From contig NZ_CP106798.1 in assembly GCF_025642155.1 (NCBI RefSeq), positions 6,448,001 through 6,512,000 on the forward strand: DNA of 64,000 nt. Reading direction: 5' to 3'. The position numbers and the translations under genes are program-made. The notes beneath the pieces were generated by a model. That model was not told the DNA's origin, did not search any database, and was given only the letters and a program-made list of their open reading frames with translations. This stretch comes from Streptomyces sp. HUAS 15-9. Lineage in GTDB: Bacteria; Actinomycetota; Actinomycetes; Streptomycetales; Streptomycetaceae. Shown here piece by piece: positions 15,280-23,914 of this stretch (its first letter is position 1; each line of letters begins with the position of its first letter).

Positions 15280-16056
15280 TCAGTGGTGCAGGATCTTCGA
15301 CAGGAACTCCCGGGCCCGGTCGCTGCGCGGATTGCTGAAGAACTGGTCGGGCGCAGCCTGTTCGACGATCCGGCCGTCGGCCATGAAGACCACTCGGTTT
15401 GCAGCCGATCGTGCGAAGCCCATCTCGTGGGTGACGACGATCATCGTCATCCCGTCGCGGGCGAGTTGTTGCATGACCTCGAGGACCTCGTTGATCATCT
15501 CGGGGTCCAGGGCCGAGGTCGGCTCGTCGAAAAGCATGACCTTCGGACCCATGGCCAGAGCGCGCGCGATGGCGACGCGCTGCTGCTGGCCACCGGAGAG
15601 CTGTGCCGGGTACTTGTCGGCCTGGGTGCCCACGCCGACCCGGTCGAGCAGGGTGCGGGCCTTGTCCTCGGCCTGCTTCTTGTCGGTCTTGCGGACCTTG
15701 ATCTGGCCCAGCATCACGTTCTCGAGCACGGTCTTGTGCGCGAAGAGGTTGAACGACTGGAAGACCATCCCGACGTCCGCCCGCAGCCGGGCCAGCTCCT
15801 TGCCCTCTTGGGGCAGTGGCTTTCCGTCGATCGTGATGGTGCCCGAGTCAATGGTCTCCAGGCGGTTGATGGTGCGGCACAGGGTGGACTTCCCGGACCC
15901 GGAGGGCCCGATGACCACCACGACCTCGCCGCGGGCGATCGTGAGATCGATGTCCTGGAGTACGTGCAACGCGCCGAAGTGCTTGTTGACGCTCTGCAGG
16001 ACGACCAGGTCGCCGGTCGCGGCCATGTCTTGCTTGGCCACCGATACTTCGGTCAT
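15280..16056 (-). CDS. gluA: Glutamate ABC importer, ATP-binding protein GluA
   Basis: A 258-residue ABC ATPase. Walker A GPSGSGKST, Q-loop VFQSFNLFAHKTVLEN, signature LSGGQQQR, Walker B VMLFDEPTSALDPE and the H-loop in VVTHEMGFA are all intact. It is the first gene of gluABCD on the minus strand. The start MTEVSVAKQD fits other GluA proteins; an internal ATG near 16026 is less likely. It is divergent from the two-component system to its right. Confidence 0.95.
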   Translation of the reverse strand: MTEVSVAKQDMAATGDLVVLQSVNKHFGALHVLQDIDLTIARGEVVVVIGPSGSGKSTLCRTINRLETIDSGTITIDGKPLPQEGKELARLRADVGMVFQSFNLFAHKTVLENVMLGQIKVRKTDKKQAEDKARTLLDRVGVGTQADKYPAQLSGGQQQRVAIARALAMGPKVMLFDEPTSALDPEMINEVLEVMQQLARDGMTMIVVTHEMGFARSAANRVVFMADGRIVEQAAPDQFFSNPRSDRAREFLSKILHH

Positions 16057-16354
16057 CGCTTTCGGGCTCCGTCCTCCTCGGTTTCGGAGGAATGTAGTAA
16101 CCCCGCATGACCAGCGTCATTACATCTGAGGGGAATCTGAGCATCACGATCCGATAGCAATCGGACACGTGTCGTAGCAGTGGTGCCCTGGGCACGTATC
16201 GGCCGGGTAACGGAACCCGCAGGCAACCGGAACCCGCTTGACGCCATCATCATCCATCGGAGTGACTGCACATGGTGCACGCGCGCGTGCGCGCGTTTTC
16301 TACAAGCCGAGAACGAACCAGAACCGTACGACCACGGAACCGGAGGGGGCCGGG
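16057..16354. other. Divergent regulatory region between gluA and the two-component system
   Basis: 298 bases with no supported gene. It contains TCCGAT-AGCA-ATCGGA (16150-16165), a perfect 6-4-6 inverted repeat, near its middle, and a related TAATGAC/GTCATTA-like arrangement around 16095-16130. Such sites are candidates for binding by the adjacent response regulator; neither promoter is clear enough to name a -10. Confidence 0.35.
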
Positions 16355-17041
16355 ATGAGACTGCTGCTCGTCGAGGACGACAACCACGTCGCCGCGGCGC
16401 TTTCCGCGGTCCTCGCGCGACACGGATTCCATGTCACGCACGCCCGCAGTGGCGAGGAGGCACTCCAGGCGCTCGTCCCCGAGGGCCCCGGCTTCGGCGT
16501 GGTCCTGCTCGACCTCGGCCTGCCCGACCAGGACGGATACGAGGTCTGCAGCAAGATCCGCAAGCGCACCAGCACCCCGGTGATCATGGTCACTGCCCGC
16601 TCCGACGTGCGCTCCCGCATCCACGGCCTCAACCTCGGTGCCGACGACTACGTGGTGAAGCCGTACGACACCGGGGAACTGCTCGCCCGGATCCACGCCG
16701 TCAGCCGGCGCACCGCCCACGAAGACGCCGTGCCGGGCACCGAGGACGCACTGCGCCTGGGGCCCGTGTGCATCGAACTGCCCACGCGCCAGGTCAGCGT
16801 CGACGGTTCGGTCGTCCAACTGACCCGCAAGGAGTTCGACCTTCTCGCGCTGCTGGCCCAGCGCCCCGGAGTCGTCTTCCGGCGGGAGCAGATCATCAGC
16901 GAGGTGTGGCGCACCAGCTGGGAGGGAACGGGACGCACCCTTGAGGTGCACGTCGCCTCCCTGCGCGCCAAGCTGCGCATGCCCGCGCTGATCGAGACCG
17001 TACGCGGCGTCGGGTACCGACTCGTCGCCCCGGCCGGGTAG
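16355..17041 (+). CDS. OmpR/PhoB-family response regulator
   Basis: A 228-residue response regulator. The receiver domain starts MRLLLVEDDNHVAAALSAVL with the acidic pair, the phospho-acceptor Asp in VVLLDLGLPDQDG (about residue 54), the conserved Thr/Ser in VMVTARSD and Lys in VVKPYDTGEL. The C-terminal winged helix reads LTRKEFDLLALLAQRPGVVFRREQI and ends VRGVGYRLV. ATG at 16355 is preceded by GGAGGGGG. The sensor kinase gene follows after 9 bp, so the pair is one operon, divergent from gluABCD, which it may control. Confidence 0.93.
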   Translation: MRLLLVEDDNHVAAALSAVLARHGFHVTHARSGEEALQALVPEGPGFGVVLLDLGLPDQDGYEVCSKIRKRTSTPVIMVTARSDVRSRIHGLNLGADDYVVKPYDTGELLARIHAVSRRTAHEDAVPGTEDALRLGPVCIELPTRQVSVDGSVVQLTRKEFDLLALLAQRPGVVFRREQIISEVWRTSWEGTGRTLEVHVASLRAKLRMPALIETVRGVGYRLVAPAG

Positions 17042-17050
17042 CGGGGACGG

Positions 17051-18454
17051 GTGCGCACACGTCTCCTGCCGCTGCTCATCGTCCTGATGGCGGCCGTGCT
17101 GCTCGCACTGGGCCTGCCGCTCGCGGTCAGCGTGGCCGCGGCCCAGCAGCAGAAGGTGGTCGTCGACCGGATCGACGACACGGCGCGGTTCGCGGCGCTC
17201 GCCCAGTTCGTCACCGACGGCACCGGGTCCCCGCGCTCGACCGAGGACGACCGTCAGGAGATGCTGCGCCGCGAACTCACCAGCTACTACGGGGTCTACG
17301 GCATTCGTGCGGGCGTCTTCTACCGCAACGGTGTGCCGATGGCCAACGCCCCCGACGACTGGTTCCTGCCCCAGAGCGGGGAGGCGCGGGACGCCTTCGA
17401 CGAGGCGCTGCTCAGCCGCCGCAGCCACGACCCCGAGCAGGTGTGGCCCTGGCAGCGCAGCCACCTCATCGTCGCCTCGCCGGTGATCCGGGACGGGGAC
17501 GTCGTGGCGGTCGTGCTCACCGACTCGCCCACGGGGCCCATGCGGTCGCGGACGCTGAGTGGCTGGCTGCTGATCGGGGCCGGTGAGATCGCCGCGATGC
17601 TGCTGGCCGTGGGCGCCGCGCTACGGCTGACCGGCTGGGTGCTCAAGCCGGTACGCGTGCTCGACGCCACCACGCACGACATCGCCACCGGGCGGCTGAA
17701 GTCCCGGGTCGCGGTGGCCGGCGGGCCGCCGGAACTCCGCCGGCTCGCCCGTTCGTTCAACGAGATGGCGGACAACGTCGAGGACGTGCTGGAGCAGCAG
17801 CGTGCCTTCGTCGCCGACGCCTCGCACCAGCTGCGCAACCCGCTCTCGGCGCTGCTGCTGCGCATCGAACTGCTCGCCCTCGAACTGCCCGAGGGCAACG
17901 AGGAGATCGCCTCGGTCCGTACCGAGGGAAAGCGGCTCGCGCAGGTCCTGGACGACCTGCTCGACCTCGCGCTGGCCGAGCACGCCGAGGCGGACCTGCG
18001 GCTGACGGACGTCGGACAGCTGGCCGCCGAGCGGCTGGCCGCGTGGTCGCCGGCGGCCGAGGCCAAGGGGGTCCGGCTGACCGGCGACTGCCCGCCGACC
18101 ACCGGCTGGGCCGACCCGATCACGCTGTCCAGCGCGCTGGACGCGGTGATCGACAACGCCGTGAAGTTCACACCGGAGGACGGCACCGTCACGGTGACCG
18201 TCGCCTCCAACGGCGAGTCCTCGACGGTCGTGGTCACCGACACCGGCCCCGGCCTCACCGAGGAGGAACTCGCCCGCGTCGGCGACCGCTTCTGGCGCAG
18301 CGGCCGCCACCAGAACGTCAAGGGCTCCGGCCTCGGCCTCTCCATCACCCGCGCCCTCCTCGCGGCCGGCGGCGGCTCCATCGAGTACGAGCACCATGCC
18401 CCGCACGGCCTGAGCGTCACGGTGCGGGTGCCGAGGAGCGAGACGGTGGCTTGA
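17051..18454 (+). CDS. Sensor histidine kinase
   Basis: A 467-residue membrane kinase from GTG 17051. TM1 (about 5-30), an extracytoplasmic sensor domain of about 145 residues, TM2 (about 178-200), HAMP, then the dimerisation H-box DASHQLRNPLSALL with phospho-acceptor His259. The ATPase domain has N-box DNAVKFTPEDG, G1 VVVTDTGPGL, F-box RFWRSGRHQNVKGSG and G2 GSGLGLSIT. Partner of the upstream regulator. The sensor domain is unlike common families and lies next to a TAXI-type binding lipoprotein, a possible ligand-presenting partner. Confidence 0.93.
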   Translation: MRTRLLPLLIVLMAAVLLALGLPLAVSVAAAQQQKVVVDRIDDTARFAALAQFVTDGTGSPRSTEDDRQEMLRRELTSYYGVYGIRAGVFYRNGVPMANAPDDWFLPQSGEARDAFDEALLSRRSHDPEQVWPWQRSHLIVASPVIRDGDVVAVVLTDSPTGPMRSRTLSGWLLIGAGEIAAMLLAVGAALRLTGWVLKPVRVLDATTHDIATGRLKSRVAVAGGPPELRRLARSFNEMADNVEDVLEQQRAFVADASHQLRNPLSALLLRIELLALELPEGNEEIASVRTEGKRLAQVLDDLLDLALAEHAEADLRLTDVGQLAAERLAAWSPAAEAKGVRLTGDCPPTTGWADPITLSSALDAVIDNAVKFTPEDGTVTVTVASNGESSTVVVTDTGPGLTEEELARVGDRFWRSGRHQNVKGSGLGLSITRALLAAGGGSIEYEHHAPHGLSVTVRVPRSETVA

Positions 18455-18481
18455 GGCGGCGGAGGCCGCGCACGCTCCCCG

Positions 18482-19480
18482 TTACGGCTTCACCGACCGG
18501 TAGTACCGCCGTGCCCCCTCGTGCAGCCTGAGCGGGTCGGTGTAGATGGCCGTGCGGAGGTCGACCAGTTGCGCGGAGTGGACGTGGGCGCCGATGTCGT
18601 CGCGGCTCTTGATGACGGTTCGGGTGACCCACTCGGTCAGCCGGGGGTCCATGTCCTTGCGGGTCATCAGCACGTTGGACACCGCGATGGTGGCCACCGT
18701 CGACCCCTCCTGGACGGACGGGTACGCCGACTCGGGCATGTTGGTGGCCCGGTAGTAGCGGGTGGTGTCCCCCTCGGCGTGGAGCCTGCTGACCACGCCG
18801 CCGTCGATCGGGACGAACCTGAAGTCGAAGGTCTTGGTGAGCTGGGCCAGACCGTTCGTGGGCAGCCCGCCGGACCAGAAGAACGCGTCGATCTTCCCCT
18901 GCGCCAGCCTGCCGGGCCCGGTGTCGATGCCGTCGGACACCGGCGTGATGTCCTTCCTGGGATCGATCCCCGCGGCCTTGAGCAGCCGGACGGCGATCAG
19001 CCGCACCCCCGAGTTCGGCAGCCCTATCGCCACCCGCTTGTGCTTCAGGTCGGAGAGGGACCTGACACTCGAGTCACGCGGCACGATGAGCTGGACGTAG
19101 TCGTCGTACAGCCGCGCCACACCGCGCAGCCGCCCGGCACCGCTGAGGCGCTGGAGCTCGTACGACTCCACCGCGTCGGCCGCCGCGATGGTGAAGTCGG
19201 CCTTCCCGGTCGCCACCCGCCGCACGTTCTCCTGCGAACCCGCGCTGTTCAGGAGCTTCACTGTCAGACCCGGCATGTCCCTGCCGAGTTCGGTGCGCAG
19301 CCGCTCGCCGTATTGCTGGTAGACGCCCCGGGGTGTGCCGGTGCTGAAGACGATCGTCCCGCTCGGCGGCTCCTCGCCGAGCGGCAGCAGCCACCACAGC
19401 AGCAGCCCGAACGCGACGAAGCCGGCGGCCGCGCCCTGGAGCGCGTGGCGCCTGCCGATACCGGGGAAGACCTTGGACAT
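18482..19480 (-). CDS. TAXI-family TRAP-type solute-binding protein (orphan)
   Basis: A 332-residue protein of the TAXI (TRAP-associated extracytoplasmic immunogenic) family. An N-terminal membrane anchor (about 15-32, FVAFGLLLWWLLPLG) has no clear cleavage site. Family motifs: FSTGTPRGVYQQYGERL, LNSAGSQENVRRVATGKADFTIAAADAVE and RVAIGLPNSGVRLIAVRLL. Normal TAXI proteins feed a fused DctQM membrane component; none is encoded nearby. It is convergent with the histidine kinase (27 bp between stops), so it may serve that kinase as a sensor partner. This last point is inference. Confidence 0.85.
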   Translation of the reverse strand: MSKVFPGIGRRHALQGAAAGFVAFGLLLWWLLPLGEEPPSGTIVFSTGTPRGVYQQYGERLRTELGRDMPGLTVKLLNSAGSQENVRRVATGKADFTIAAADAVESYELQRLSGAGRLRGVARLYDDYVQLIVPRDSSVRSLSDLKHKRVAIGLPNSGVRLIAVRLLKAAGIDPRKDITPVSDGIDTGPGRLAQGKIDAFFWSGGLPTNGLAQLTKTFDFRFVPIDGGVVSRLHAEGDTTRYYRATNMPESAYPSVQEGSTVATIAVSNVLMTRKDMDPRLTEWVTRTVIKSRDDIGAHVHSAQLVDLRTAIYTDPLRLHEGARRYYRSVKP

Positions 19481-19539
19481 GCGCGCGATCCTGCCAGCCG
19501 CCCGCGGTCCTGACCAGCGCCGGGTTCGCCGCGGGGGGA

Positions 19540-19562
19540 ATGTCGGTGGCGGCCGCTAGAGT
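19540..19562 (+). promoter_or_regulatory. RecA-NDp/PafBC-type promoter of the MazG-like gene
   Basis: ATGTCGGTGGC (19540-19550), N6, TAGAGT (19557-19562): 9 of 11 and a good -10 against TTGTCAGTGGC-N6-TAGggT. The -10 ends six bases before the ATG at 19569, so transcription would start at the start codon, giving a leaderless mRNA. It implies damage induction of a nucleotide-pool enzyme. Confidence 0.6.
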
Positions 19563-19568
19563 CGCCGT

Positions 19569-19976
19569 ATGAGCAGTTCCTCGCCCGCCGACCTCGTCCG
19601 TGAGTTTCACCTCGCCTTCGGCCTCGACGCCCGCAGCAGGCCGACGGAGGTGTCCGCCGAGCTGGCCGCGCACCGCGGGGAGCTGCTCGCGGAGGAGGCC
19701 GCGGAGGTTGCCGAGGTCGCGGTTTCCGGCCCGCTCGACCGGCTCGCGCACGAACTGGCCGACGTCGTCTACGTGGCCTATGGCACGGCCCTGGTCCACG
19801 GCGTCGACCTGGACGCGGTGATCGCCGAGGTGCACCGCTCCAACATGAGCAAGCTGGGCCCCGACGGCCAGGTCGCCCGCCGGGCCGACGGCAAGGTGCT
19901 CAAGGGCGAGCACTACGCGGCGCCGGACGTGACGGCCGTCCTGCGCCGCCAGGGATGGATACCCGGCGGCGCCTGA
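19569..19976 (+). CDS. MazG-like nucleotide pyrophosphohydrolase
   Basis: A 135-residue all-alpha NTP pyrophosphohydrolase-like protein. The metal-binding acidic helices are visible: AAHRGELLAEEAAEVAEVAV (EExxE-type) and RLAHELADVVYVAYGTALVHG (ExxD-type), followed by VHRSNMSKLGPDG, characteristic of the MazG/PRA-PH-like fold. Members hydrolyse NTP alpha-beta bonds, cleaning damaged or excess nucleotides. It has no ribosome-binding site and starts six bases after a RecA-NDp-type -10. Substrate not predictable. Confidence 0.85.
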   Translation: MSSSSPADLVREFHLAFGLDARSRPTEVSAELAAHRGELLAEEAAEVAEVAVSGPLDRLAHELADVVYVAYGTALVHGVDLDAVIAEVHRSNMSKLGPDGQVARRADGKVLKGEHYAAPDVTAVLRRQGWIPGGA

Positions 19977-19982
19977 CGTCGC

Positions 19983-21407
19983 TCAGAGCGAGTCGCCCGC
20001 CAGCTGCCACTCACGGTGCAGCGCGCCCAGCGGGATGCTCCGCTGGAGGACGGGGGTACCGAAGATCGACAGCTGGAGGCGCAGGGTGCCGGACAGATCC
20101 ACGCCGCCGTACAGCCCCCACTTGCCGGTGGTCTTCGTGCCGGTGGTGTCCGACGAGGCCTCCACCGTCCCCGAGGCCTCGCCGCGCAGGTACGGCGCCA
20201 GGTCGGCGGTGACGCCCACGGTGCCGTAGAGACCGACCGAGGCCTCGGCGCCGAGCGCCGTCTTCACGTTCCCGTCGGCGGTCACCGAGGTCCGGACCGG
20301 TGTGCTCGTCATGTCCGAGGTGCTCACCGGGGTCCAGCCCTTGCCCGCGCCGAAGGTACCGCCGGCCTTGAAGTCGCCCTTGAGGCTCTGCTGCACATCG
20401 ACGGTGACCTTGCCGTCGGCGCTGATCTGGAAGTAGCAGGTCAGGTCGAGGTTGACGACGACAGGGACGGGGCCGACCTGCAGCACCGGGTCGGCGTGCA
20501 GCTTCGCGAACGGGATGCGCAGCGGCGTGGCGGAGGCGGCGGCGCGGCCCTTGACGGCCCAGCCCGAGGTCCAGTCGCCGGACACACCCAGGTACGCGGA
20601 GCCGGGCGCGGTGTCGGTGCCCTGGCCGCCGTACTTGAAGTCGACCTGCGGAGCGACCTGCACGAAGCCGGACACCGAGGCGGCTGCCGAGACCGGGGCG
20701 CCCTCGGGCGTGGGCACCTCGGCGGAGACGTCGAGCCGCAGGCTGCCCAGCGGGACTGTGGCGCCCTTGGGGCCGACGTGCACATCACCGGTCTTGGACC
20801 AGGAGACCTTGACGTCGGGCAGCAGCTTGTCGATGTCGAAGGAGGCCGGGTCGACGGGCACGGTGCCCTTTGCCGTGTCGTCGCCGAGCAGGGCGTTGAG
20901 CGCGGCGGGCTCGGTCTGCACCTCCGTGCCCTTGTCCGTCTCGCCGATCACCTTGGTGACCTTGGCGAGCAGACCGTGCGGCGCACCGGGTGCCGGGGCA
21001 CTGGCGATGACGTCACCGACGGCGGCCTCGTGCCGGCCGGCGGAGGCGCCGGGGGAGGGGGAGGACACCGAAGGGGAGGGGGAACCGGGCTTCTTCTGCT
21101 GGGAGATGACGGCCCGTCGGGTCTTGTTGTCGTACGAGCTGACGGTGAGTGTGGTCTTGTGCGCCGCCCTGCCCGAGCCGTCCGGGCCCGCGGCCGCGGT
21201 CGGGGTGGTGGCGGGAGCGGCGGCGACCGTGAGCGAGTGGTCCGCGGCGGTCGTGGCGGTGCTGTCCGTGCCCTGGGTCTGCTGGCTCCGGCCCGCGGCG
21301 GGCTGCTCGGCCTGCGGCGGGGCCGAGGAGCATCCGGCGGCGAACAAGAGGGCGGTCACGGCGACGGCGGGCATGAGGGCATGCGTGTGCCTCGTGCGTC
21401 TGCGCAA
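19983..21407 (-). CDS. Large secreted lipoprotein of unknown function
   Basis: A 474-residue lipoprotein. From TTG 21407 (AGGAA six bases upstream) the N-terminus LRRRTRHTHALMPAVAVTALLFAAGC has an Arg-rich head, hydrophobic core and lipobox FAAGC. A 100-residue Thr/Ala/Pro/Ser-rich stalk follows, then a roughly 330-residue beta-rich region with alternating hydrophobic segments (GDVHVGPKGATVPLGSLRLDVSAEV, LRLQLSIFGTPVLQRSIPLG). It looks like an extracellular beta-sandwich or adhesin-like domain but I do not recognise the family. Convergent with the MazG-like gene, 6 bp apart. Confidence 0.75.
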   Translation of the reverse strand: MRRRTRHTHALMPAVAVTALLFAAGCSSAPPQAEQPAAGRSQQTQGTDSTATTAADHSLTVAAAPATTPTAAAGPDGSGRAAHKTTLTVSSYDNKTRRAVISQQKKPGSPSPSVSSPSPGASAGRHEAAVGDVIASAPAPGAPHGLLAKVTKVIGETDKGTEVQTEPAALNALLGDDTAKGTVPVDPASFDIDKLLPDVKVSWSKTGDVHVGPKGATVPLGSLRLDVSAEVPTPEGAPVSAAASVSGFVQVAPQVDFKYGGQGTDTAPGSAYLGVSGDWTSGWAVKGRAAASATPLRIPFAKLHADPVLQVGPVPVVVNLDLTCYFQISADGKVTVDVQQSLKGDFKAGGTFGAGKGWTPVSTSDMTSTPVRTSVTADGNVKTALGAEASVGLYGTVGVTADLAPYLRGEASGTVEASSDTTGTKTTGKWGLYGGVDLSGTLRLQLSIFGTPVLQRSIPLGALHREWQLAGDSL

Positions 21408-21623
21408 GGTGATTCCTGAGGATGGGGGGTGGCAAGGAGGTACCGGCGGACAGCGGCAATGCGTCGTACTGGCCGGTAACTCTGTGACGAGCCATGAGCA
21501 TGCCATGGCCCTGCACGGGCGACGTCCACAATCCGGCCACATATGAACGTGACCTGAACCACGGCGATTTCAGGCCGCGGTGCAGGCCGGATCACCCACC
21601 CGTATCGCCGTTCGACCCCGCCG

Positions 21624-21974
21624 CTACGACGACGGCTTCTCCTCACCCTGTGCGGCCCGCAGATCGGCGAGGAGCTCGGCCTGTCCGGCCAGGACGCCGG
21701 ACAGGATGGTGCGGGCCACCCGCAGGAGCTCGGCGACGTGCGGACTCGTCAGCGAGTAGTACACGTTCGCGCCCTCCTTGCGGGTCCTGACCAGGTTGGC
21801 GCGCCGCAGCACCGCCAGCTGCTGGGACAGGTGCGCGGGCTCGATGCCCACCTCGGGCAGCATTTCGGCGACCGCGTGCTCGCGCTCGCTCAGCAGCTCC
21901 AGGACGCGGATGCGTGCCGGGTGGCCGAGTGTCTTGAAGAACTCGGCCTTGAGTTGGTACAGCGGCGCACTCAC
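21624..21974 (-). CDS. ArsR-family transcriptional regulator
   Basis: A 116-residue winged-helix repressor. The core is [30 protein letters not shown], recognition region [20 protein letters not shown] and wing [15 protein letters not shown]. There is no Cys pair of the arsenic or cadmium sensor type, so it may sense another ligand. GTG at 21974 gives the usual length; in-frame extension to 22157 would run into the miaB promoter region. It is divergent from miaB. Confidence 0.88.
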   Translation of the reverse strand: MSAPLYQLKAEFFKTLGHPARIRVLELLSEREHAVAEMLPEVGIEPAHLSQQLAVLRRANLVRTRKEGANVYYSLTSPHVAELLRVARTILSGVLAGQAELLADLRAAQGEEKPSS

Positions 21975-22215
21975 GGTGTCGCCCCTTCTCCGGCATGGCG
22001 GCACGGCACCGCCTGCCGGACCTCGGCGCATCGTGTCCGCCCACTTGTCAGGAACATACGGCCCATCCTCTCGTGCGACCGCGTCGGATCCGAACGCGGT
22101 GACCAGTGCACCGGGGTCAGCAGGTAATTGCCGAGTTTCGCAATTAAGCAGCTCCATCGCTCCGGCAGGGGGTGCTTCGGGAGGGGGTGCTCCGGGAACC
22201 CCCTACCCTTGTCAC

Positions 22216-23730
22216 ATGAGCAGCATCGACCGGAGCCGGCCCGTGGGCGTGAAGACCTACGAAGTACGCACCTACGGGTGTCAGATGAACGTCCACGATT
22301 CCGAGCGATTGTCCGGGCTGCTCGAAGAGGCCGGTTATGTGCGCGCCCCCGAGGGGTCGGACGGGGACGCGGACGTCGTCGTCTTCAACACCTGCGCCGT
22401 ACGGGAGAACGCCGACAACCGGCTGTACGGGAACCTCGGTCGCCTCGCGCCGAAGAAGGCGGCCCGGCCCGGTATGCAGATCGCGGTCGGTGGCTGTCTG
22501 GCGCAGAAGGACCGCGACACCATCGTGAACAGGGCGCCCTGGGTGGACGTCGTCTTCGGCACGCACAACATCGGCAAGCTGCCGGTCCTGCTGGAGCGCG
22601 CCCGCGTCCAGGAGGAGGCACAGGTCGAGATCGCCGAGTCCCTGGAGGCGTTCCCCTCCACACTGCCGACCAGGCGCGAGAGCGCGTACGCGGCCTGGGT
22701 CTCGATCTCCGTCGGCTGTAACAACACCTGCACCTTCTGTATCGTCCCCGCCCTGCGCGGCAAGGAGAAGGACCGCCGCCCCGGCGACATCCTGGCCGAG
22801 GTCGAGGCGCTGGTCGGCGAGGGCGTCTCCGAGATCACGCTGCTCGGGCAGAACGTCAACGCGTACGGCTCCGACATCGGTGACCGCGAGGCCTTCAGCA
22901 AGCTGCTGCGCGCCTGCGGCACCGTCGAGGGCCTGGAGCGCGTCCGCTTCACCTCTCCGCACCCGCGCGACTTCACCGACGACGTGATCGCGGCCATGGC
23001 CGAGACGCCGAACGTGATGCCGCAGCTCCACATGCCGCTCCAGTCCGGCTCGGACACCGTCCTGAAGGCGATGCGCCGGTCGTACCGGCAGGAGCGCTAC
23101 CTCGGGATCATCGAGAAGGTGCGGGCCGCCATCCCGCACGCGGCGATCACGACCGACATCATCGTGGGCTTCCCCGGCGAGACCGAGGAGGACTTCGAGC
23201 AGACTCTGCACGTGGTGCGCGAGGCCCGCTTCGCGCAGGCCTTCACCTTCCAGTACTCCAAGAGGCCCGGCACCCCGGCCGCCACGATGGAGAACCAGAT
23301 CCCCAAGGAGGTCGTCCAGGCGCGGTACGAGCGTCTCGTCGCCCTCCAGGAGGAGATCTCCTGGGAGGAGAACAAGAAGCAGGTCGGCCGCACCCTGGAG
23401 CTGATGGTCGCCGAGGGCGAGGGCCGCAAGGACGGCGCCACGCACCGCCTCTCCGGCCGCGCCCCCGACAACCGCCTCGTCCACTTCACCAAGCCGGAGC
23501 AGGACGTACGCCCCGGCGACGTGGTCACCGTCGAGGTCACCTACGCTGCCCCGCACCACCTCCTCGCCGAGGGCGCCGTCCTCGACGTGTGTCCCACGCG
23601 TGCGGGTGACGCCTGGGCGAAGCGCAACGCGGCGGAGGCGGCGAAGCCGGCCGGCGTGATGCTCGGCCTGCCGACGATCGGCGCCCCGGCGCCGCTGCCG
23701 GTGGCCACGAGCGGTTGCGGCCACGCCTGA
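22216..23730 (+). CDS. miaB: tRNA-2-methylthio-N6-dimethylallyladenosine synthase MiaB
   Basis: A 504-residue radical-SAM methylthiotransferase acting on A37 of tRNAs already modified by MiaA. The N-terminal UPF0004 domain holds the auxiliary cluster cysteines ([23 protein letters not shown]). The radical-SAM cluster motif is CNNTCTFC, and a TRAM domain follows near residues 400-465. The C-terminal 50 residues are Ala/Pro-rich. ATG at 22216 has no Shine-Dalgarno, but TACCCT ends six bases upstream, suggesting a leaderless mRNA. miaA lies 1.8 kb downstream on the same strand. Confidence 0.96.
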   Translation: MSSIDRSRPVGVKTYEVRTYGCQMNVHDSERLSGLLEEAGYVRAPEGSDGDADVVVFNTCAVRENADNRLYGNLGRLAPKKAARPGMQIAVGGCLAQKDRDTIVNRAPWVDVVFGTHNIGKLPVLLERARVQEEAQVEIAESLEAFPSTLPTRRESAYAAWVSISVGCNNTCTFCIVPALRGKEKDRRPGDILAEVEALVGEGVSEITLLGQNVNAYGSDIGDREAFSKLLRACGTVEGLERVRFTSPHPRDFTDDVIAAMAETPNVMPQLHMPLQSGSDTVLKAMRRSYRQERYLGIIEKVRAAIPHAAITTDIIVGFPGETEEDFEQTLHVVREARFAQAFTFQYSKRPGTPAATMENQIPKEVVQARYERLVALQEEISWEENKKQVGRTLELMVAEGEGRKDGATHRLSGRAPDNRLVHFTKPEQDVRPGDVVTVEVTYAAPHHLLAEGAVLDVCPTRAGDAWAKRNAAEAAKPAGVMLGLPTIGAPAPLPVATSGCGHA

Positions 23731-23762
23731 CGCACGGCGGTGACCGACACGCGGCGACGGGT

Positions 23763-23876
23763 GTGCTCGGCATGGCGGTGATCGGTTCGGCGGGCGTGCT
23801 CGGTGCCGCGGTGATCGATCCGGCAGGCGAGCTCGACGCGTCGGTGATCGATCCGGCGGACGTGCTCGACGAGGAG
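23763..23876. repeat. 33-bp tandem repeat (three copies plus part of a fourth)
   Basis: Units at 23763-23795, 23796-23828 and 23829-23861, then a 15-base partial copy. The shared core is GTGATCGATCCGGC, with GTGCTCGG at the start. The period is a multiple of three; the plus strand could encode an 11-residue repeat (VLGxAVIDPAG), but no convincing gene start exists. It fills the 184-base gap after miaB. Confidence 0.8.
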
Positions 23877-23914
23877 TGACGTCAGGACCGCCGTACGGCG
23901 TTACCCTGCCGATC

